Shown piece by piece: positions 20,166-32,741 of a stretch of DNA of 64,000 nt. Under the pieces are notes generated by a model. It had not been told where the DNA came from. It worked only from the letters and a program-made list of their open reading frames with translations, and ran no database searches. Source of the stretch: Desmodus rotundus (taxonomy: Eukaryota > Chordata > Mammalia > Chiroptera > Phyllostomidae). Within the stretch, counting starts at the first letter, position 1; the number at the start of each line of letters is the position of its first letter. Both the position numbers and the translations under genes were made by a program. Location: contig NC_071389.1 in assembly GCF_022682495.2 (NCBI RefSeq), positions 60,472,239 to 60,536,238 on the forward strand, in the 5' to 3' direction.

Positions 20166-22403
20166 GCGTGACAGGTGACCTAAACCTGAACTAGGCAGTG
20201 ACAATGGAAAAGCAGCAAAGACATGGCTGAGAAGCAGCCAGAAAGTAAAAATGACAAGACTCGGCAATTGATTAGGTTAACAGAAACATTTATGATGACT
20301 TTAAGATTTTTAAGCTCAGAAAAAATGGGCACATCAGGGCGCCATTAATTGAGTCCTTGGTAAATAAAGGCTTATGCAGAAACACCACGAGACCCTTTAC
20401 ACATATTTCCACCAAGTTACTGAGAAACACTCCTACTGTGTGAGGTTGCATTTTGTGCTCCTTTGCCCACTCAGCAGAGTTCTTCAAAGAGTGCTGGCTG
20501 CCTGCTTCTCGGGCCTTTGGTACTACTGCTTAGCACAATGAGCCTCCCACCGTGGGAACAGTTTGAGATTGGAAGCCATTCCTCTTTGCTTAGTGGGTTC
20601 GGGCTGCTTTGTTTTCATTGCACCTTGTTAATAGTTTGCCCCTGAACAAACTGAAAATATGCCATTGGGGAGATTAACAGACATGAAACCCCTAAGAACT
20701 GAAAAGTACTTGAGTCTGGCACGAGAATTATAAAACGAGTTCTTCCCTAAGTAAGGAGGAAACCATGGCAAACAGGTGTTTTAAGATTCCCCAAGTAATA
20801 GCCCAGAGCGGGCCTGGAACCCAGCAACCATCCACACTGGCTGTGCAAGTTTGGCTCTCCATCTGAAAGAGAGAGTGAGGAAGAGATCAGAAGAGGTCTC
20901 TGCTTCCGCGGATACCCAAGAGTCGTTATTGCAGGTGAAGCAGCGAGTCAAGAGAGTCCACGCCGTTGCCAAAAAGCGTCCATGGAGATGAGCTATTGGA
21001 AACGTCTGTGCAATTTCATTTCTCATTTCAGATTCTTATTGAAGTGAGGCCAAATTAGGCTCCAGCCCCAGTGCGTGCTCTGTGTGTGCCTTTGGAGTGG
21101 GGGAGGTGTATAGGAGAGAACAGGGTGGGCTGGGTGGCCTGAGAGGGCCTGGTATTGCGCTTCTGTAAACTGGTTTCCTTAATTCGAGGAGGTAGCCCGT
21201 AGAGCAGTTCATGGCTTCCCTGGGAAACCATTCTAAGTGGGCCACGTGCCCAATGGTTTCCATCCCAGTTAAGTAAATAAATGAAATATGCTAATTAGCA
21301 CCCTATTAGCTCACAGCAGGGAGTAATCCATGGCATTTTGATTGGAAAGAATCCTGTCATCCAAAAGCCTGGTCTGTAACAGAATGCACACTGGCCCAAT
21401 TTCCTCCCTCCCTGACTCGTGGCAGTTGTCCAAATGTCTGAGAAGCAGACCTCACAACTGCGTGCGATTCCAAGAGTGTCACTGCACTTCGTGAACGCAC
21501 CTCCTGGCCTCTGCGGAATCTGGAGCTGCGCCGCACTCTGTGAGCACCGGTTTTTACAATCCAAAAATGTGGCCAGAGCTCAGAAACAGGGAGTGGGTGT
21601 GGGAGGATTCTTACTGGGCAGCTCTTATTTCTGCCACTGAGAGTATCCCCGCTTTTATTCTCTGGCCCTCCCAGATGCCAATCCGGAAGGCATTTCCTTA
21701 GCACAGGTAGGCAAGCACGTTGCCCCTGCGCGGTCCCTCTGCTGAGGCCTGCTGATCACCATGGTAGAGCTTTGGGATTTGAATTGGGGAAAGGCAAGCC
21801 CGTTTAGTTTCACCTCTTTCTGTTTTTATTGTCTCAGTGTAGAGAAACACCATCTAGCTCCTGTTTCCCTATCACTATTTGAATGCCTAGATTTACATCC
21901 TGCCTGTCCCCTAGTACTTTGAGGAAGGAAGGCGTTTGGACACAGTACAGACACTGAAAGAAAAAGCTCAGGACCAGAGCAGCATGTTTTCCAATTTGCT
22001 CTTTTAAAACCTCCACTGCCCCAGGGTGTTTAAAGGGATTAGACATTATGACACATCTGTCAGGTTGCTTCAGAATTGATCAGAAATCCCGGTCAGAGTG
22101 GAACTTCTGCAATGAAGCTTAGCTATATCATGGGTAGGCTTCAAACACACGTTCTGTTCTTGATACCGGAAGTTACAGGGATCACCGTGTATTTCCAAAA
22201 AAAGGGGATGCGGGGGGATCACTGGAATGTTACAGAGGTAAGTTTCCAGTGGGCTTGCTTTCTCAAATTGGTCTCCTTTTGTATGATGACCTACTTAAGC
22301 CAAGTATTGCTAGATACTGACTGCCTACGACTATGCCATGTGAAAACACTTTTCTCTGCATGCTCTTATGTTTCCTTCCCAATAACAAAGTGATTATACA
22401 TAT
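20166..22403. other. Unassigned, mostly non-repetitive DNA
   Basis: No gene or repeat is recognised. Open frames reach 115 codons (minus, 21357-21704) but overlap others and show no domain. Around 21415-21560 there is a CpG-dense patch (about nine CpGs in 140 bases), unusual for bulk mammalian DNA. It could be a regulatory element or exon. Confidence 0.35.
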
Positions 22404-22420
22404 TTAAAGTTAACAATATG

Positions 22421-22645
22421 CCTTGGCTGGTGCGGCTCAGTGGATTCAGTGCCGGCCTGCGAACTGAAAGTTTGCTGGTCCATTTCCCAGTCAGGGCACA
22501 TGCCTGAGTTGCAGGCCAGGTCCCCAGGTGGGGGAGTGTGTGAGAGGCAACCAATCGATGTTTCTCTCAGACGTTCATGTTTCTCTCCCTCTCTTTCTCC
22601 GTCCCTTCCCCTCTCTCTAAAAATAAATAAAAATAAAAATGTTAA
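22421..22645 (+). mobile_element. VES-type bat SINE
   Basis: CCTTGGCTGGTGCGGCTCAG, GTGGATTCAGTGCCGGCC (A-box side), CCATTTCCCAGTCAGGGCAC (B-box side), the CCCTCTCTTTCTCCGTCCC block and the tail CTCTCTAAAAATAAATAAAA. A likely target duplication is aaagttaacaatat (about 22406-22419) and aaagttaaaatat (about 22653-22665). Confidence 0.93.
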
Positions 22646-22665
22646 AAAAAATAAAGTTAAAATAT

Positions 22666-24640
22666 ATTAACCGAATGTATTGGTGACAAGCACATTACTT
22701 TTTTTCCCCCTTACTAGTTTTTCTTTTACTTATAAAGAGAATCTATTTATCTTGATTAGATACAAATTCAAAACAAATGCTGAATACCAGCTGTTGTATC
22801 TGCAGCATTTTAGAATTCAACTTTAAGTAAAATTCTCAGAAAGCAAGGCCAAGGAAAACCTCATAGTAAAATTCGTGTCCCATTCACTACCATTACGAAA
22901 CCACACTGATTGCTCTACCTGAAGAAATCGTTAGGTACCATATGCCACTGATGTCTATTTAGAATGTTTTTTTAATCCTGTATTGAAAAATAAAGCACAT
23001 TACCTAAATAATTCAAATGGCAGGAAAAATATCCCTAAAAGCCATCTGTGAATCAGTATGTGTGCTCTGGAACCCAATATCTTGGTTCTATATGTGAGTC
23101 AGAAGAAAGGGGAAAAAAAGAACAGAAAGAGTGAAAGGAAGAAAATGGGATCCCATCCTTAAATATAAAACAAGGAATTATTTTTCTCCAGTCAGGGGAA
23201 CTTCAAAGAGGGAAGGCATTCATGAGAAGGAAGCCGTCAGCTAGACCTCACAGCAGCCCTACCCGAAACTGATCCCTAGAGCAGTCACCAAACTTTAAGT
23301 CAGCCAAGACCGTACTCTGCTAATTAAAAAATGTGTTTCTGAACTGGGGTTCTATATAAATCTAGGCACGCTCTGTACGTAACATATGTCTGTCATTTTG
23401 GCAAATCTATCCTGAACTGGAAAACAGTTCAATGAGGAGTTAAGAGAGAAGATGTAAGTCAAAAGCAAGCAGGCTAGCGGCTATAGCAGCCGCTCATACA
23501 ACTGAGCAAGCGTTGGTGTTAAAAGACCCTCGTCTGCACCAACTATTGCCCCCATCCAGTCGGCAAAGTGTAACTTTGCAGCTTTGTAAAAGGCTGAATG
23601 TCTACTGTGTATCTGCCTTGAATATATAGGTTGATATAGCCTGTCCAAATTATGTGGGTAGAGGAATGATGCCTAATAGCTTTTACATATTTTGGGTTTC
23701 TAGGGAATTTTTTTTCCTTGAAATTCACATGTTCCAAATATCTGTCTGACTTTGAGCCTGGATTCTCAAGGGAAAGCGCACAACCTGGCAGTAGGAATGA
23801 AACGCAGAAATAAACTCTCTATTGACACTTTAAATTAGACATGGTTGGAAGGCCACTCAAGATGACAATTACCCCCACAGCAGCCCCTATTGAAGGATTA
23901 CAAGCCAACACTGCCTGCTACCTAGTAATCCTACCTGCTAATTACTTGGAAAGATTCAGATTCTCAACAACTGACCTCAGTGTTTTCATGAGTTTGAGGA
24001 CCAATTAGGGAGGGACGAGGGATGACTTTTAAAAGCCACATAGTGAAGTTGACAGTCAGGAGCTGTTGAAATTCTATCAAAAATATTCTTGCAGCCTAGT
24101 GAAGCTTTTTAGGCAATCTCCCCAGACACTTGCCTTTGCCAACAGTTACAACAATAAGGAAAACTTTATTAGCTGTGTGGTGATTTTTTTTTTAGTGTTG
24201 ACTATAAAAACACCCTCTGAGTTGTTTGTAGGCTCTGCCAAGTGGCAAGTGCAGAGTGAATTTCAGATGAGAGAAGACTTTGGATTCCAGCCCTAAGATG
24301 ATACTTGGGACGTGCACGTGTGTCTTTCTGGATAGGAGAGAGCAGACGGGTGTGTGGGTGGGGGGCTGTCTGAGTGTGTGTGAGGGAAGCAGGACCAATG
24401 ACAAGAAGCAGATGAAACGCTGAGATGAGCTAAGGCTACTTCTTTTGCTTGTTTATCTCCTACTTCTTCTCAGTCATCCCCAGTGGGAAAAGCTTCTAGC
24501 TGAGTCCTGGGGCCTCTCCCATTATAATGGCAGAGTTTAGTGCTGCTGTGGCTTTGCTCAGGGAAGAACTGACCCCTGAAGGAATTCCTGGTGATGAAGG
24601 AGCAGCACTATGACAGGCAGCGTGGAGGGATCCAGGTGGC
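22666..24640. other. Unassigned, mostly non-repetitive DNA
   Basis: No gene or repeat recognised. It carries a short G/T-rich run near 24340-24385 and a T-run near 24185. Open frames are at most 76 codons. Confidence 0.4.
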
Positions 24641-24689
24641 AAATGACTTGCCAAAGGTCACACAAGTCACCATTTGAGGTAAGAGTAAT

Positions 24690-24860
24690 TAGCTCATTCG
24701 TTCAATTGACATTTGCTGAGTGCCCATTATGTGCTAAATGAAAGAGGTACATGGCCCCTATATGTAATTTAAGCACAGTCATAGCTACTATGGAATTTAT
24801 TCATTAGAGGGAGGAAAAGGCACAGTTCTCTGCCTCTAAGAAGCTTATAGTTCCAGAAAT
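24690..24860 (-). repeat. L2 relic
   Basis: cgttcaattgacatttgctg, agtgcccattatgtgctaaa and tctctgcctctaagaagctt match the reverse-complement L2 3' region. Confidence 0.65.
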
Positions 24861-24929
24861 AATAACTCTGCTAATATTTTTACTTTGACAAAAGCTATTT
24901 TATTAAATCACCACTATGCCCCTTATACA

Positions 24930-25075
24930 GTGAGAACTGTTCTCTCATACATTATAACTGAGGATAATGAGCCTTGACTTTGCTCAAGGTCACCCAGCTG
25001 GTAAGCAGCAGTGCCAAAACTATACACTCAGGTGTCTTGATTCCCAGGTGTCTGGGACTACCATCCCTTCTTTCT
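24930..25075 (-). repeat. MIR SINE
   Basis: tttgctcaaggtcacccagc, tggtaagcagcagtgccaaa and cttgattcccaggtgtctgg match reverse-complement MIR (CAAGGTCACACAGCTAGTAAG...). Confidence 0.65.
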
Positions 25076-25189
25076 GGAATTTGATACAGTTGTGAGTTTT
25101 GATACAGCAAAGCTCAATTAAAATTAATGCCTGAGATCTCTAAGAACTCACTAGGAGCTGTCCAGACTCACACCGCATGCCAGCCTGCT

Positions 25190-27745
25190 ACTGCAAAGGT
25201 TCAAGAAGACACACACATACGCACACACAAAGACAAGAGATCTCAGATCAACAACTTAATCTTGCAACTTAAGAAACTCAAAAAAGAACAAACTAAACCC
25301 AAAGCTAGCGGAAGGAAGGAAGTAATAAAGATTAGAGCAGAGATAACTAAAATAGAGAATAGATAATAATAGAAAAAATCAACAGACCCAAAAGTTTCTT
25401 CTTTAAAAAGATCAATTGACTAAAATTCAGCTATGTGGAGTGTAATTATTCCAAATTATATGGAACAATTTGAGAGAATACTCAAATTATTAAAATCAGA
25501 AATAAAAGTGAGACATTTTTGATAATGCTACAGAAATAAAAATGATTATTAGAGAATACTCAGTAATTGTATACCAACAAATCACATCACCTAAAGTGTA
25601 AAAGTTCCTTAAAACACAAAACTTACCAAAACTAAACCACAAAAAAAAATAGAAAATCTGAAAATACCTATAACTAAGGAAGATATTTAATCAGTAATCA
25701 AGTAGCAAACCAAATTCAGCAGTATCTTTAAAAGATTATACACCATGAGTGTGTGTAATTTATTTCTGAAATTCAAGGATTACTCAACACAGGAAATTGA
25801 TAAATGTAACATATCACATTAACAGAGTAAAGAAAAAAACGTATGATCATCTCAATTGATAGAGAAATTCAATACCCTTTCATGATAAAACACTCAAAAA
25901 TCTAGGAATAGAAGGAAACTACTTCAACATAATAAAAGCCATGTATGAAAAGCCCACCATGATTGTTTCACTCAATGGTGAAAGACTGAAAGCTTTTTCT
26001 TTAAAAACAGAAACAAAGCAAGATGCCTACTTCCACCACTTCTATTCAACATAGTATGGAAAGTTCTGGCCAGAATAATCAAGTAAGGAAAAAAAAGGTA
26101 CCCAAATAGTAAAAAATAAGTAAAATGATCTCTTCACAGATGACATAGTCTTATATGAAAGAAACTTTAAATAATCCACAAAAAAACCCTTAGAACTAAT
26201 AAACTAATTCATAGTTGACACACAAAAATCAATAGCATTTCTATATGCTAGCAATAAACAATCTGAAATGAAAATTAAGAAATCAATTTCATTTACAGTA
26301 GCATCAGAAGAATAAAATATTTTGAAATTAACTTAACCAAGATGTAAAAGACTTGTACAATGAAAACTATAAAATATTTATGAATGAAATTAAAAACATA
26401 AAGAAATGGAAAGACATCCCATGTTCATGGATTGGGAGGCTTAATACTGTGAAGATGTCTATACTGCCAAAAGCAATCTCCAGATTTAACGTAGTCTCTA
26501 TCAAAATCCCAATGTTTTTCTGTAGAAATAGAAAAATGCATTCTAAAGTTCACATGGAATCTCAAGGGACTGTTCCCAAATAGCCAAAATAATCCTGAAA
26601 AAGAACAAAGCTGGAAGACTCACATTTCCTGATTCCAAAAATTACTACAAAGCTACAGTAATCAAATGGAGTGGTAATGGCATAAAGACAGACACATAGA
26701 CCAGTGGGAGAGAATAGGGTCCAGAAATGTGTCCTCACGTAGATAGTCAAATGATTTTCAACAAGGGTGCCAAGACCATTCAACAAAAGGTGCTGGAACA
26801 ACTGTATATCCACACGCAAAAGAACAAAAATGGGCCCTTACACCAAAACACGATATACAAAATTAACTCCAAACAGACCTTGACCTACGTGTAAGACCTA
26901 AAACTATGAAACTTCTAGGAGAAAATACAGGGCAAAAGCTTCCAATGACATTGGATTTGCTAACTATTTTTTTGGATATGGCCAAAGACATAGATTACAA
27001 AAGAAAAAATAGATAATTGGGCTCCATACAAATTAAAAACTTGTGGGTATCAAAGGACTTTAACAGAGTAAAGAAGGCAGCACATTGAATGGACTAAATA
27101 TTTGCAAATCATATATCTGGTAAGGCATTAATATCCAGAATATATAGGAAACTCCTAAAATTAAACAACAGCAACAGAAAAAAACACTAAATAACCATAT
27201 TCAACAATAGGCAAGGGACTTGAATTTCTCTAAAGAAGGTATATAAATGGCCAATAAGTATGTGAAAAGATGCTCAACATCGCTATCCATTAGGGAAATG
27301 CAAATCAGTCCTACAATGAGATGCCACCTCATACCCATCAGGATGACTGACATAATAATAATAATAATTTTGAAAAAAGAGAAAATAAAAAGGGTTGATA
27401 AGGATGTGGAAAAATTGGAATCCTTGTGCACTATTGATGGGAATGCAAAATGGTATCGCCACTGTGAAAAAACAGTATGATAGTTTCTAAAGAAACTAAA
27501 AATAGAATTACATGATTCAGCAATTCCACTTCTGGGTGTAGATATACACAAAGGAATTGAAAGTAGATCTCAGAAAGATAATTGTACGCCCATGTTTGCA
27601 GTAGCATTATTCCCGATAGCTAAAACATGGAAGTAACCGAAGTGTCCAACAACAAATTGATAGATAAGCAAGATGAAATGTGCTACATACATACAATGGA
27701 ATAGTTTTAGCCTTAACAAAGGGAAACATTTTGTTAAGAGATACT
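25190..27745 (+). repeat. Old L1 ORF2 relic, long
   Basis: Sense L1 ORF2 runs from the endonuclease-RT linker (agagcagagataactaaaat) through the RT region (attgataaatgtaacatatc, acaaagcaagatgcctactt, gatgacatagtcttatatga), the thumb (atgttcatggattgggaggc, caatctccagatttaacgta) and the C-terminal region (aaaaattggaatccttgtgc, aattccacttctgggtgtag). The YADD-like coding is mutated and many stops interrupt the frame. The 3' UTR is absent: it is cut near 27745, where a MIR follows. An ATA repeat (27352-27369) lies inside. Confidence 0.85.
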
Positions 27746-27754
27746 GAATGAGAC

Positions 27755-27910
27755 ACTCAGTACTCATAACAACCCTATTATTTTGCAGATGAGAAAATCA
27801 GAACCCCAGAAAGTTTAGGGGAAAAGCTGCCCAAGGTTTTAAGCTAAGAAATTAATCAAGTTTGGGCCCAATCTAACTCTAGAACCCATGAGCTTAATTG
27901 CCTTCTGCTC
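27755..27910 (-). repeat. MIR SINE
   Basis: cataacaaccctattatttt, gcagatgagaaaatcagaac and aagctgcccaaggtttta match reverse-complement MIR. Confidence 0.68.
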
Positions 27911-28119
27911 CTGCAGTATTGTTTTTTTATTCTTCCCTGCATTCAACTAAATTTTATTAAATCTGAGTCTTAGCAATTTTGAGCTGGGGGAGGGGTTGGT
28001 AATAGTAAGAGAGTGACTGGATTCATATTTAGAGCAGAATAAAACTGGGAGTGAGAAAAGCCTTATGAGAAATTGTCAATTGCCTATACCCAACATCCAT
28101 TTCCCCCTCTTCCTCAATA

Positions 28120-28470
28120 ATAGGATCACCATATAACCTTGTACCCAGCAAAAACTCCTCTTGTGCATAGGGCATGCCCATTCCCATCCATTCCTCTTCC
28201 CTGCCACTTAGAACTTGGATAAATTAGCATAAGCTCTACAGTTATCATGGACCATTACATGGCCTTTAAAATGAACGTCATATACGTAGGATAGTGGAGC
28301 AGAAAAGAAAAATAAATAAGAACTAGCTCTCTAATGACATGACAAAGCAGTAACATCAACCCTGGAAGGCTTACCTCCTTTTATATGAACAGGAAATAAA
28401 CATTTATGTTATTTAAGCCAGTGTTGCTTTGGGATTTTCTGTTACATGCAGCTAAAACTACCCAAGCCTG
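28120..28470 (+). repeat. Possible old LTR 3' end
   Basis: aggaaataaacatttatgtt, atttaagccagtgttgcttt and tctgttacatgcagctaaaa resemble the AATAAA...TTTAAGCCACTG...TGTTACAGCAGCT end shared by several old mammalian LTRs. The upstream boundary is uncertain. Confidence 0.35.
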
Positions 28471-28480
28471 TTGCTCATGG

Positions 28481-28984
28481 TTGTATTGGGTTTTTTTAAT
28501 TGCCTGAAAGCATCTGGCCGAGGAAGGAGGTGGGGGGCGGGGAAGGGCTGAAATCCAGCCTGAGCTCCCCTTGGCAAACCATGGGTCCTGGTATGGGGCT
28601 GAGTCCCCTTGGAGAAGGAGGGCATCATTTTCTGATGTATCCAAAGTTCTCATCTGCTCATGAAGACGTGGCCCTGTCTAGAGGGAGCACCTTTTGCTGA
28701 TTCATACAAAGGCACTAACTATATGGGTGAGCTGTGACTTTATTCTAACTAATTCAAGTCCAAAGAAGTGAATTATATATACAATGGCATGAGGATACAG
28801 GAGGTATCTGGAGCAGAAATCTTTAATTTGTAGAATTTATAAATATTTTCTCTGCTACTCCTAGAAATAAACTGAGGAAGGAGGATTCAGTGGAAAATTG
28901 GACTTCCTATAACCGGTAACATGAAGGCTTAGGATAATTTAAATATAAAAGGTAATGTGATTTTATGGTTTAATCATGGATTCT
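28481..28984. other. Unassigned DNA
   Basis: A short G-rich patch (28525-28548, ggaggtggggggcggggaag) is the only notable feature. No gene recognised. Confidence 0.4.
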
Positions 28985-29185
28985 TATACATTCATCATCT
29001 CATTTAATCCTCAAAACTACTATATAATTAGGTATTATTGTCCCAGTTTAAGAAATGAGAAAACAGACTGAGAGAAAGTAAATAAAGTATTCAAGGTCAC
29101 AACTAGTAAGAAACAAAGCTAGGATTCTGACCTAGATCTGACTCCTGAACCCGTGCCCTTAGCCAACACTCTCCATCTCAGCCTA
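28985..29185 (-). repeat. MIR SINE
   Basis: tcatctcatttaatcctcaa, aactactatataattaggta, caaggtcacaactagtaaga and gattctgacctagatctgac are in reverse-complement MIR order. Confidence 0.8.
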
Positions 29186-29738
29186 TCACATTATTGCATG
29201 TCCAAATTAGTGATGTCCTGAATTTAATAGAGCTTGTGGAAGCTTACAAACACTTATCATGTGCCAGCTGATGTGTTGGAATCCCTCTGTTTAAAATAGC
29301 GAGTTTGCTTCACATCTTCAGTTGTTTCTGTTCCACAGATGTGAGAAGCAGCCAGGATTCCCACTCAGCATGACACAGCCCTCCCAGCTTCAAGAAGTCA
29401 GACCCAGAACTCTCCAGGGGAAAGGGCAAGTCCTCCGTAATGAAATTTCTTCTCTAGAGGTGCAGCTTCCCTCTGGTGCTGGACTTCCGTTCATCTTGAG
29501 ATCACCCTACCCTAAGTTATTTTAAGGCAGTATTAATGTTTTATGACTCATTTCCTACTTTCCTGCTTGGGAAAAAAAATCACAGCCCAGGCATTCTATC
29601 TTAGGCACTGCAAACAGCTGATGTGTAACTTGGAAAAGTATATTTTATGGTGAGTGGGAGGATATGCAAGACATAGGAAATTATTTCTGTTGGAGTAATA
29701 ACGGTTTCTACCTCTCCCCCTTATCCCCTACCCTGCCT

Positions 29739-29739
<1 letters not shown>
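29186..29739. other. Unassigned DNA
   Basis: No gene or repeat recognised. A 67-codon frame at 29322-29525 has no recognisable domain. Confidence 0.4.

Positions 29740-29778
<39 letters not shown>
29740..29778 (+). repeat. (CA)n microsatellite
   Basis: An uninterrupted run of about 19 CA dinucleotides, the longest simple repeat in the window and likely polymorphic. Confidence 0.97.
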
Positions 29779-29782
<4 letters not shown>

Positions 29783-30451
29783 ATGCTCACACCGGGCTCC
29801 TGCAGACCTCTGCACTGACATTTTCTATACGACTATACGTTTTACCCAGGGGAGACACAGGGTTGTTTTTGAGCATTTTTTCCCTCCAAAAGTTTACTCA
29901 AGATCATTTCAGGGATATGTCCTTGGATTATCTTACTGTTTTTGGTCTCTCTGGATCTTTCTCAGTTTCAGATGTGTAAGTGTGTGTGGATGGAGGAGGG
30001 GGTAACCATTTGAAATAATGTATCTTTTTTTCCTCTACATAAAAGCTAACACTCAACAAAGGGAACACTAATAAAATTGCCCTGCTACCTAGGTGAGGTC
30101 AGTAATGCATGCTTTTGCGTGTACTTTAAGAGAATTGGCTACAGTTTAAAAGATAGCTGTGAGCTCACAACATCTTCCTTTGTATGCCACAAAGGCCTCA
30201 GTCTGAATCTACCCCCAGTGGGACTCCCCCACCTCTGACCCCGTGTACAGGCAAGCCAGTCACCCTCTGGCCTGCTCCTGGAACTACTCCTCTTACGCCA
30301 CTCACGACGGAGTTCGGGGAGGCAACAGGAGCAAGTTGTACGAAAAAAGGGGGAGCGGGAACCAAACACAACAAATCCTAAAGATACGCTCACTCTACCC
30401 AAAGGGTGAGACCTGACAGTGCAAAGTCACGAAGCCGACCATAGTGAAATC
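29779..30451. other. Unassigned DNA with a CpG-richer patch
   Basis: From about 30190 to 30400 the sequence is CpG-enriched (about eight CpGs) and open for 65 codons on the plus strand, with a Pro/Thr-rich translation, and for 87 codons on the minus strand. Neither is recognised. The mariner remnant begins immediately after. Confidence 0.3.
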
Positions 30452-31025
30452 TACAAGGGGGGACCCCCCGGAACAGAATTTATTTATAAAAAATTGTGTA
30501 TTTATTCCTCCATGTTTAAACTTCGGTCACCTTCAAAGTACTCTCCGTTTGTTGCAATACACCTATCAAGATACTTTTCCCACTGTGCAAAACAGTTTTT
30601 GAATTTGTTAATTTAAATGCCTTTGATTCTTCTGCCATTTTTTGTTTTGCCTCTTTCACATCAGCATGACATTTCCCTTTGAGGAATTTTTTATCAGGGG
30701 AAACAAAAAAAAATTACTCAAGGCATGATGGGGTGAATAGGGAGGGTGGGGCACAGGGGCCATGACGTTTTTGGTCAGAAACTGCTGAATATTCAGAGTG
30801 GTGTGGGCAGGTGTGCCCACAAATCACCCAGCATGAAGTGGGCAAATGCATCAAAAGAGTCTTCAAAAACTTTTCACTGAAGCTGAACGCAGCCTCTCAC
30901 AACAACGCTAGCTGGTACACTGATACAGATGGCTTCCTAGAACACACACCTGGGGGGTAAAACCTGTACTACAAGGGGCCTGCCCTCCAGAAGCTAATTC
31001 CATTTTTCCAGGGGTACCCCTCATA
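30452..31025 (-). mobile_element. Internally deleted mariner transposon with transposase remnant
   Basis: The ends are imperfect inverted repeats: TACAAGGGGGGACCCCCCGG on the left and, reverse-complemented, TATGAGGGGTACCCCTGGAA on the right, both starting at TA, the mariner target. The minus strand carries the C-terminal part of a mariner transposase in broken frames, including HFMLGD-like and SDQKRHGP-like stretches and a final CIATNGEYFEGD, typical of the family's C-terminus. The N-terminal DNA-binding region is missing and stops are present, so it cannot be active. DNA transposons of this kind were active unusually recently in some bats. Confidence 0.75.
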
Positions 31026-31749
31026 TGAGAACAATTAGAACTTATATTCAAAATGCCCTTTATAGAACTTCTGGCCAAGATAGAGGCATAGGTAAATACA
31101 CTGTGCCTCCTAGCACAACCAAAAGAAGGGCAACAACAAATTTAAAAACAAAAATCAAACAGAACTGCCAGAAAATCAAACTGTATGGAAATCTGACAAC
31201 CAAGGAGTTAAAGAAGAAACATTCATCCAGACTGGTAGGAGGGGCAGAGATGGGCAGCCAGATGGAGAGGACTTGTGGCAAGGCAGCAGCTGGAGGTCTG
31301 GGCGGGTGAGGCTGTGGCTGGGGGATCAAGCAGTCCCACATTTGCATGTGGACAAACCAGTAGGAACAAATGGGGAGCAAGACAGACTGAGAAACCCAGG
31401 GTTCCAGCATGAGGAAATAAAGCCTCAAAACCTCTGACTGTAAAAACCTGTGGGAGTTGCAGTGGCAGGAGAGACTCCCAGCCTCACAGGAGAGTTGATT
31501 GGAGAGACCCACAGGGTCCTAGAATGTTCACAAACCCACCCACCCAAGAATCAGCACCAGAAGGGTCCAATGTGTTTGTGGATAGAGGAGGAATTGACTG
31601 AAAGCCTACTGAGAGCTGAACAAGCAGCATTGTTCCCTCTCAACCCCCCCCCATATACAGTGTTACAATGCAGTGATGTGAGTTGTCCCGCCCTGGCGAA
31701 TACCTAAGGCTCCGCCCCTTACTAGGTAACAGGTGCGCTGAGACAAAAA

Positions 31750-32566
31750 ATGGCCCAAATGAAAGAACAGATCAAAGCTCCAGAAAAAATACAACTAAGT
31801 GATGAAGAGATAGCAAACCTATCAGATACAGAGTTCAAAACACTGGTAATCAGAATGCTCATAGAAATGGTTGAGTATGGTCTCAAAATAAAGGAAAAAT
31901 TGAAGGCTATGAAAAGTAAAATAAAGGAAAATGCACAAGGAACCAACAGTGACAGGAAGGAAACCAGGACTCAAATCAACAGTTTGGAGCAAAAGGAAGA
32001 AATAAACAGTCAATCAGAACAGAACGAGGAAAGAAGAATTCAAAAAAATGAGGAGAGGCTGAGGAACCTCTGGGACAACTTTAAATGTTCCAACAACCGA
32101 ATCATAGAGGTGCTAGAAGAAGAGCAAGAGCAAGAAATTGAAAACTTATTGGAAAACATAATGAAGGAGAACTTCCCCAATCTGGCAAAGGAAACAGACT
32201 TCCAGGAATTCCAGGAAGCTCAGAGAGACCCAAAGAAGTTGGACCCAAGGAAGCACACACCAAGACACATCCTCATTACACAAGATTAAAGATAAGGAGA
32301 GAATCTTGAAAGCAGCAAGAAGAAAGGAGACAGTTACCTACAAAGGAGTTCCCATAAGACAATCAGCTGATTTCTCAAAAGAAACCTTACAGGCAAGAAG
32401 GGGCTGGAAAGAAGTTTTCAAAGTCATGAAAGGCAAGGACCTACATCCAAGATTACTGTATCCAGCAAAGCTATCATTTAGAATGGAAGGGCAGATAAAG
32501 TGCTTCCCAGAGAAGGTCAAGTTAAAGAAGTTTATCATCACCAAACCCTTCTTATATGAATATTAA
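31750..32566 (+). pseudogene. HAL1 ORF1 (L1 ORF1p-like RNA-binding protein), frameshifted
   Basis: The first frame (31750-32289, 179 codons, ATG start) has an N-terminal LSDTEFKTLVIRML stretch, a Lys/Glu/Gln-rich coiled-coil-like region (about residues 45-100) and the conserved start of the ORF1p RNA-recognition domain (NEERLRNLWDNFK, ENFPNLAKETDFQ, TPRHI). It stops at 32287. The next frame carries the C-terminal domain (KDKERILKAARRKE, LQARRGWKEVFKVM, YPAKLSF) to 32566. A single indel around 32272-32286 separates them, so the copy does not encode a full protein. ORF1p normally coats element RNA as a trimer in the cytoplasm. The C-terminus is shorter than in L1. Confidence 0.85.
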
Positions 32567-32650
32567 AGGGCCTTGTCTAAGAAAAAGAAGATCAAAAATA
32601 TGAACAATAAAATGACAACAAACTCATGACTATCAACAACTGAACCTAAA

Positions 32651-32677
32651 AACAACAACAACAACAACAACAACAAA
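32651..32677 (+). repeat. (CAA)n microsatellite in HAL1 3' UTR
   Basis: About eight to nine AAC/CAA triplets just after the end of ORF1. Confidence 0.92.
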
Positions 32678-32741
32678 CTAAGCAAACAACTAGAACAGGA
32701 ACAGAATCACAGAAATGGAGATCACATGGAGGGTTATCAGT

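Noticed and set aside
31060..31512. 150-codon minus-strand frame
   Set aside because: Antisense to the HAL1 5' UTR, with no independent support.
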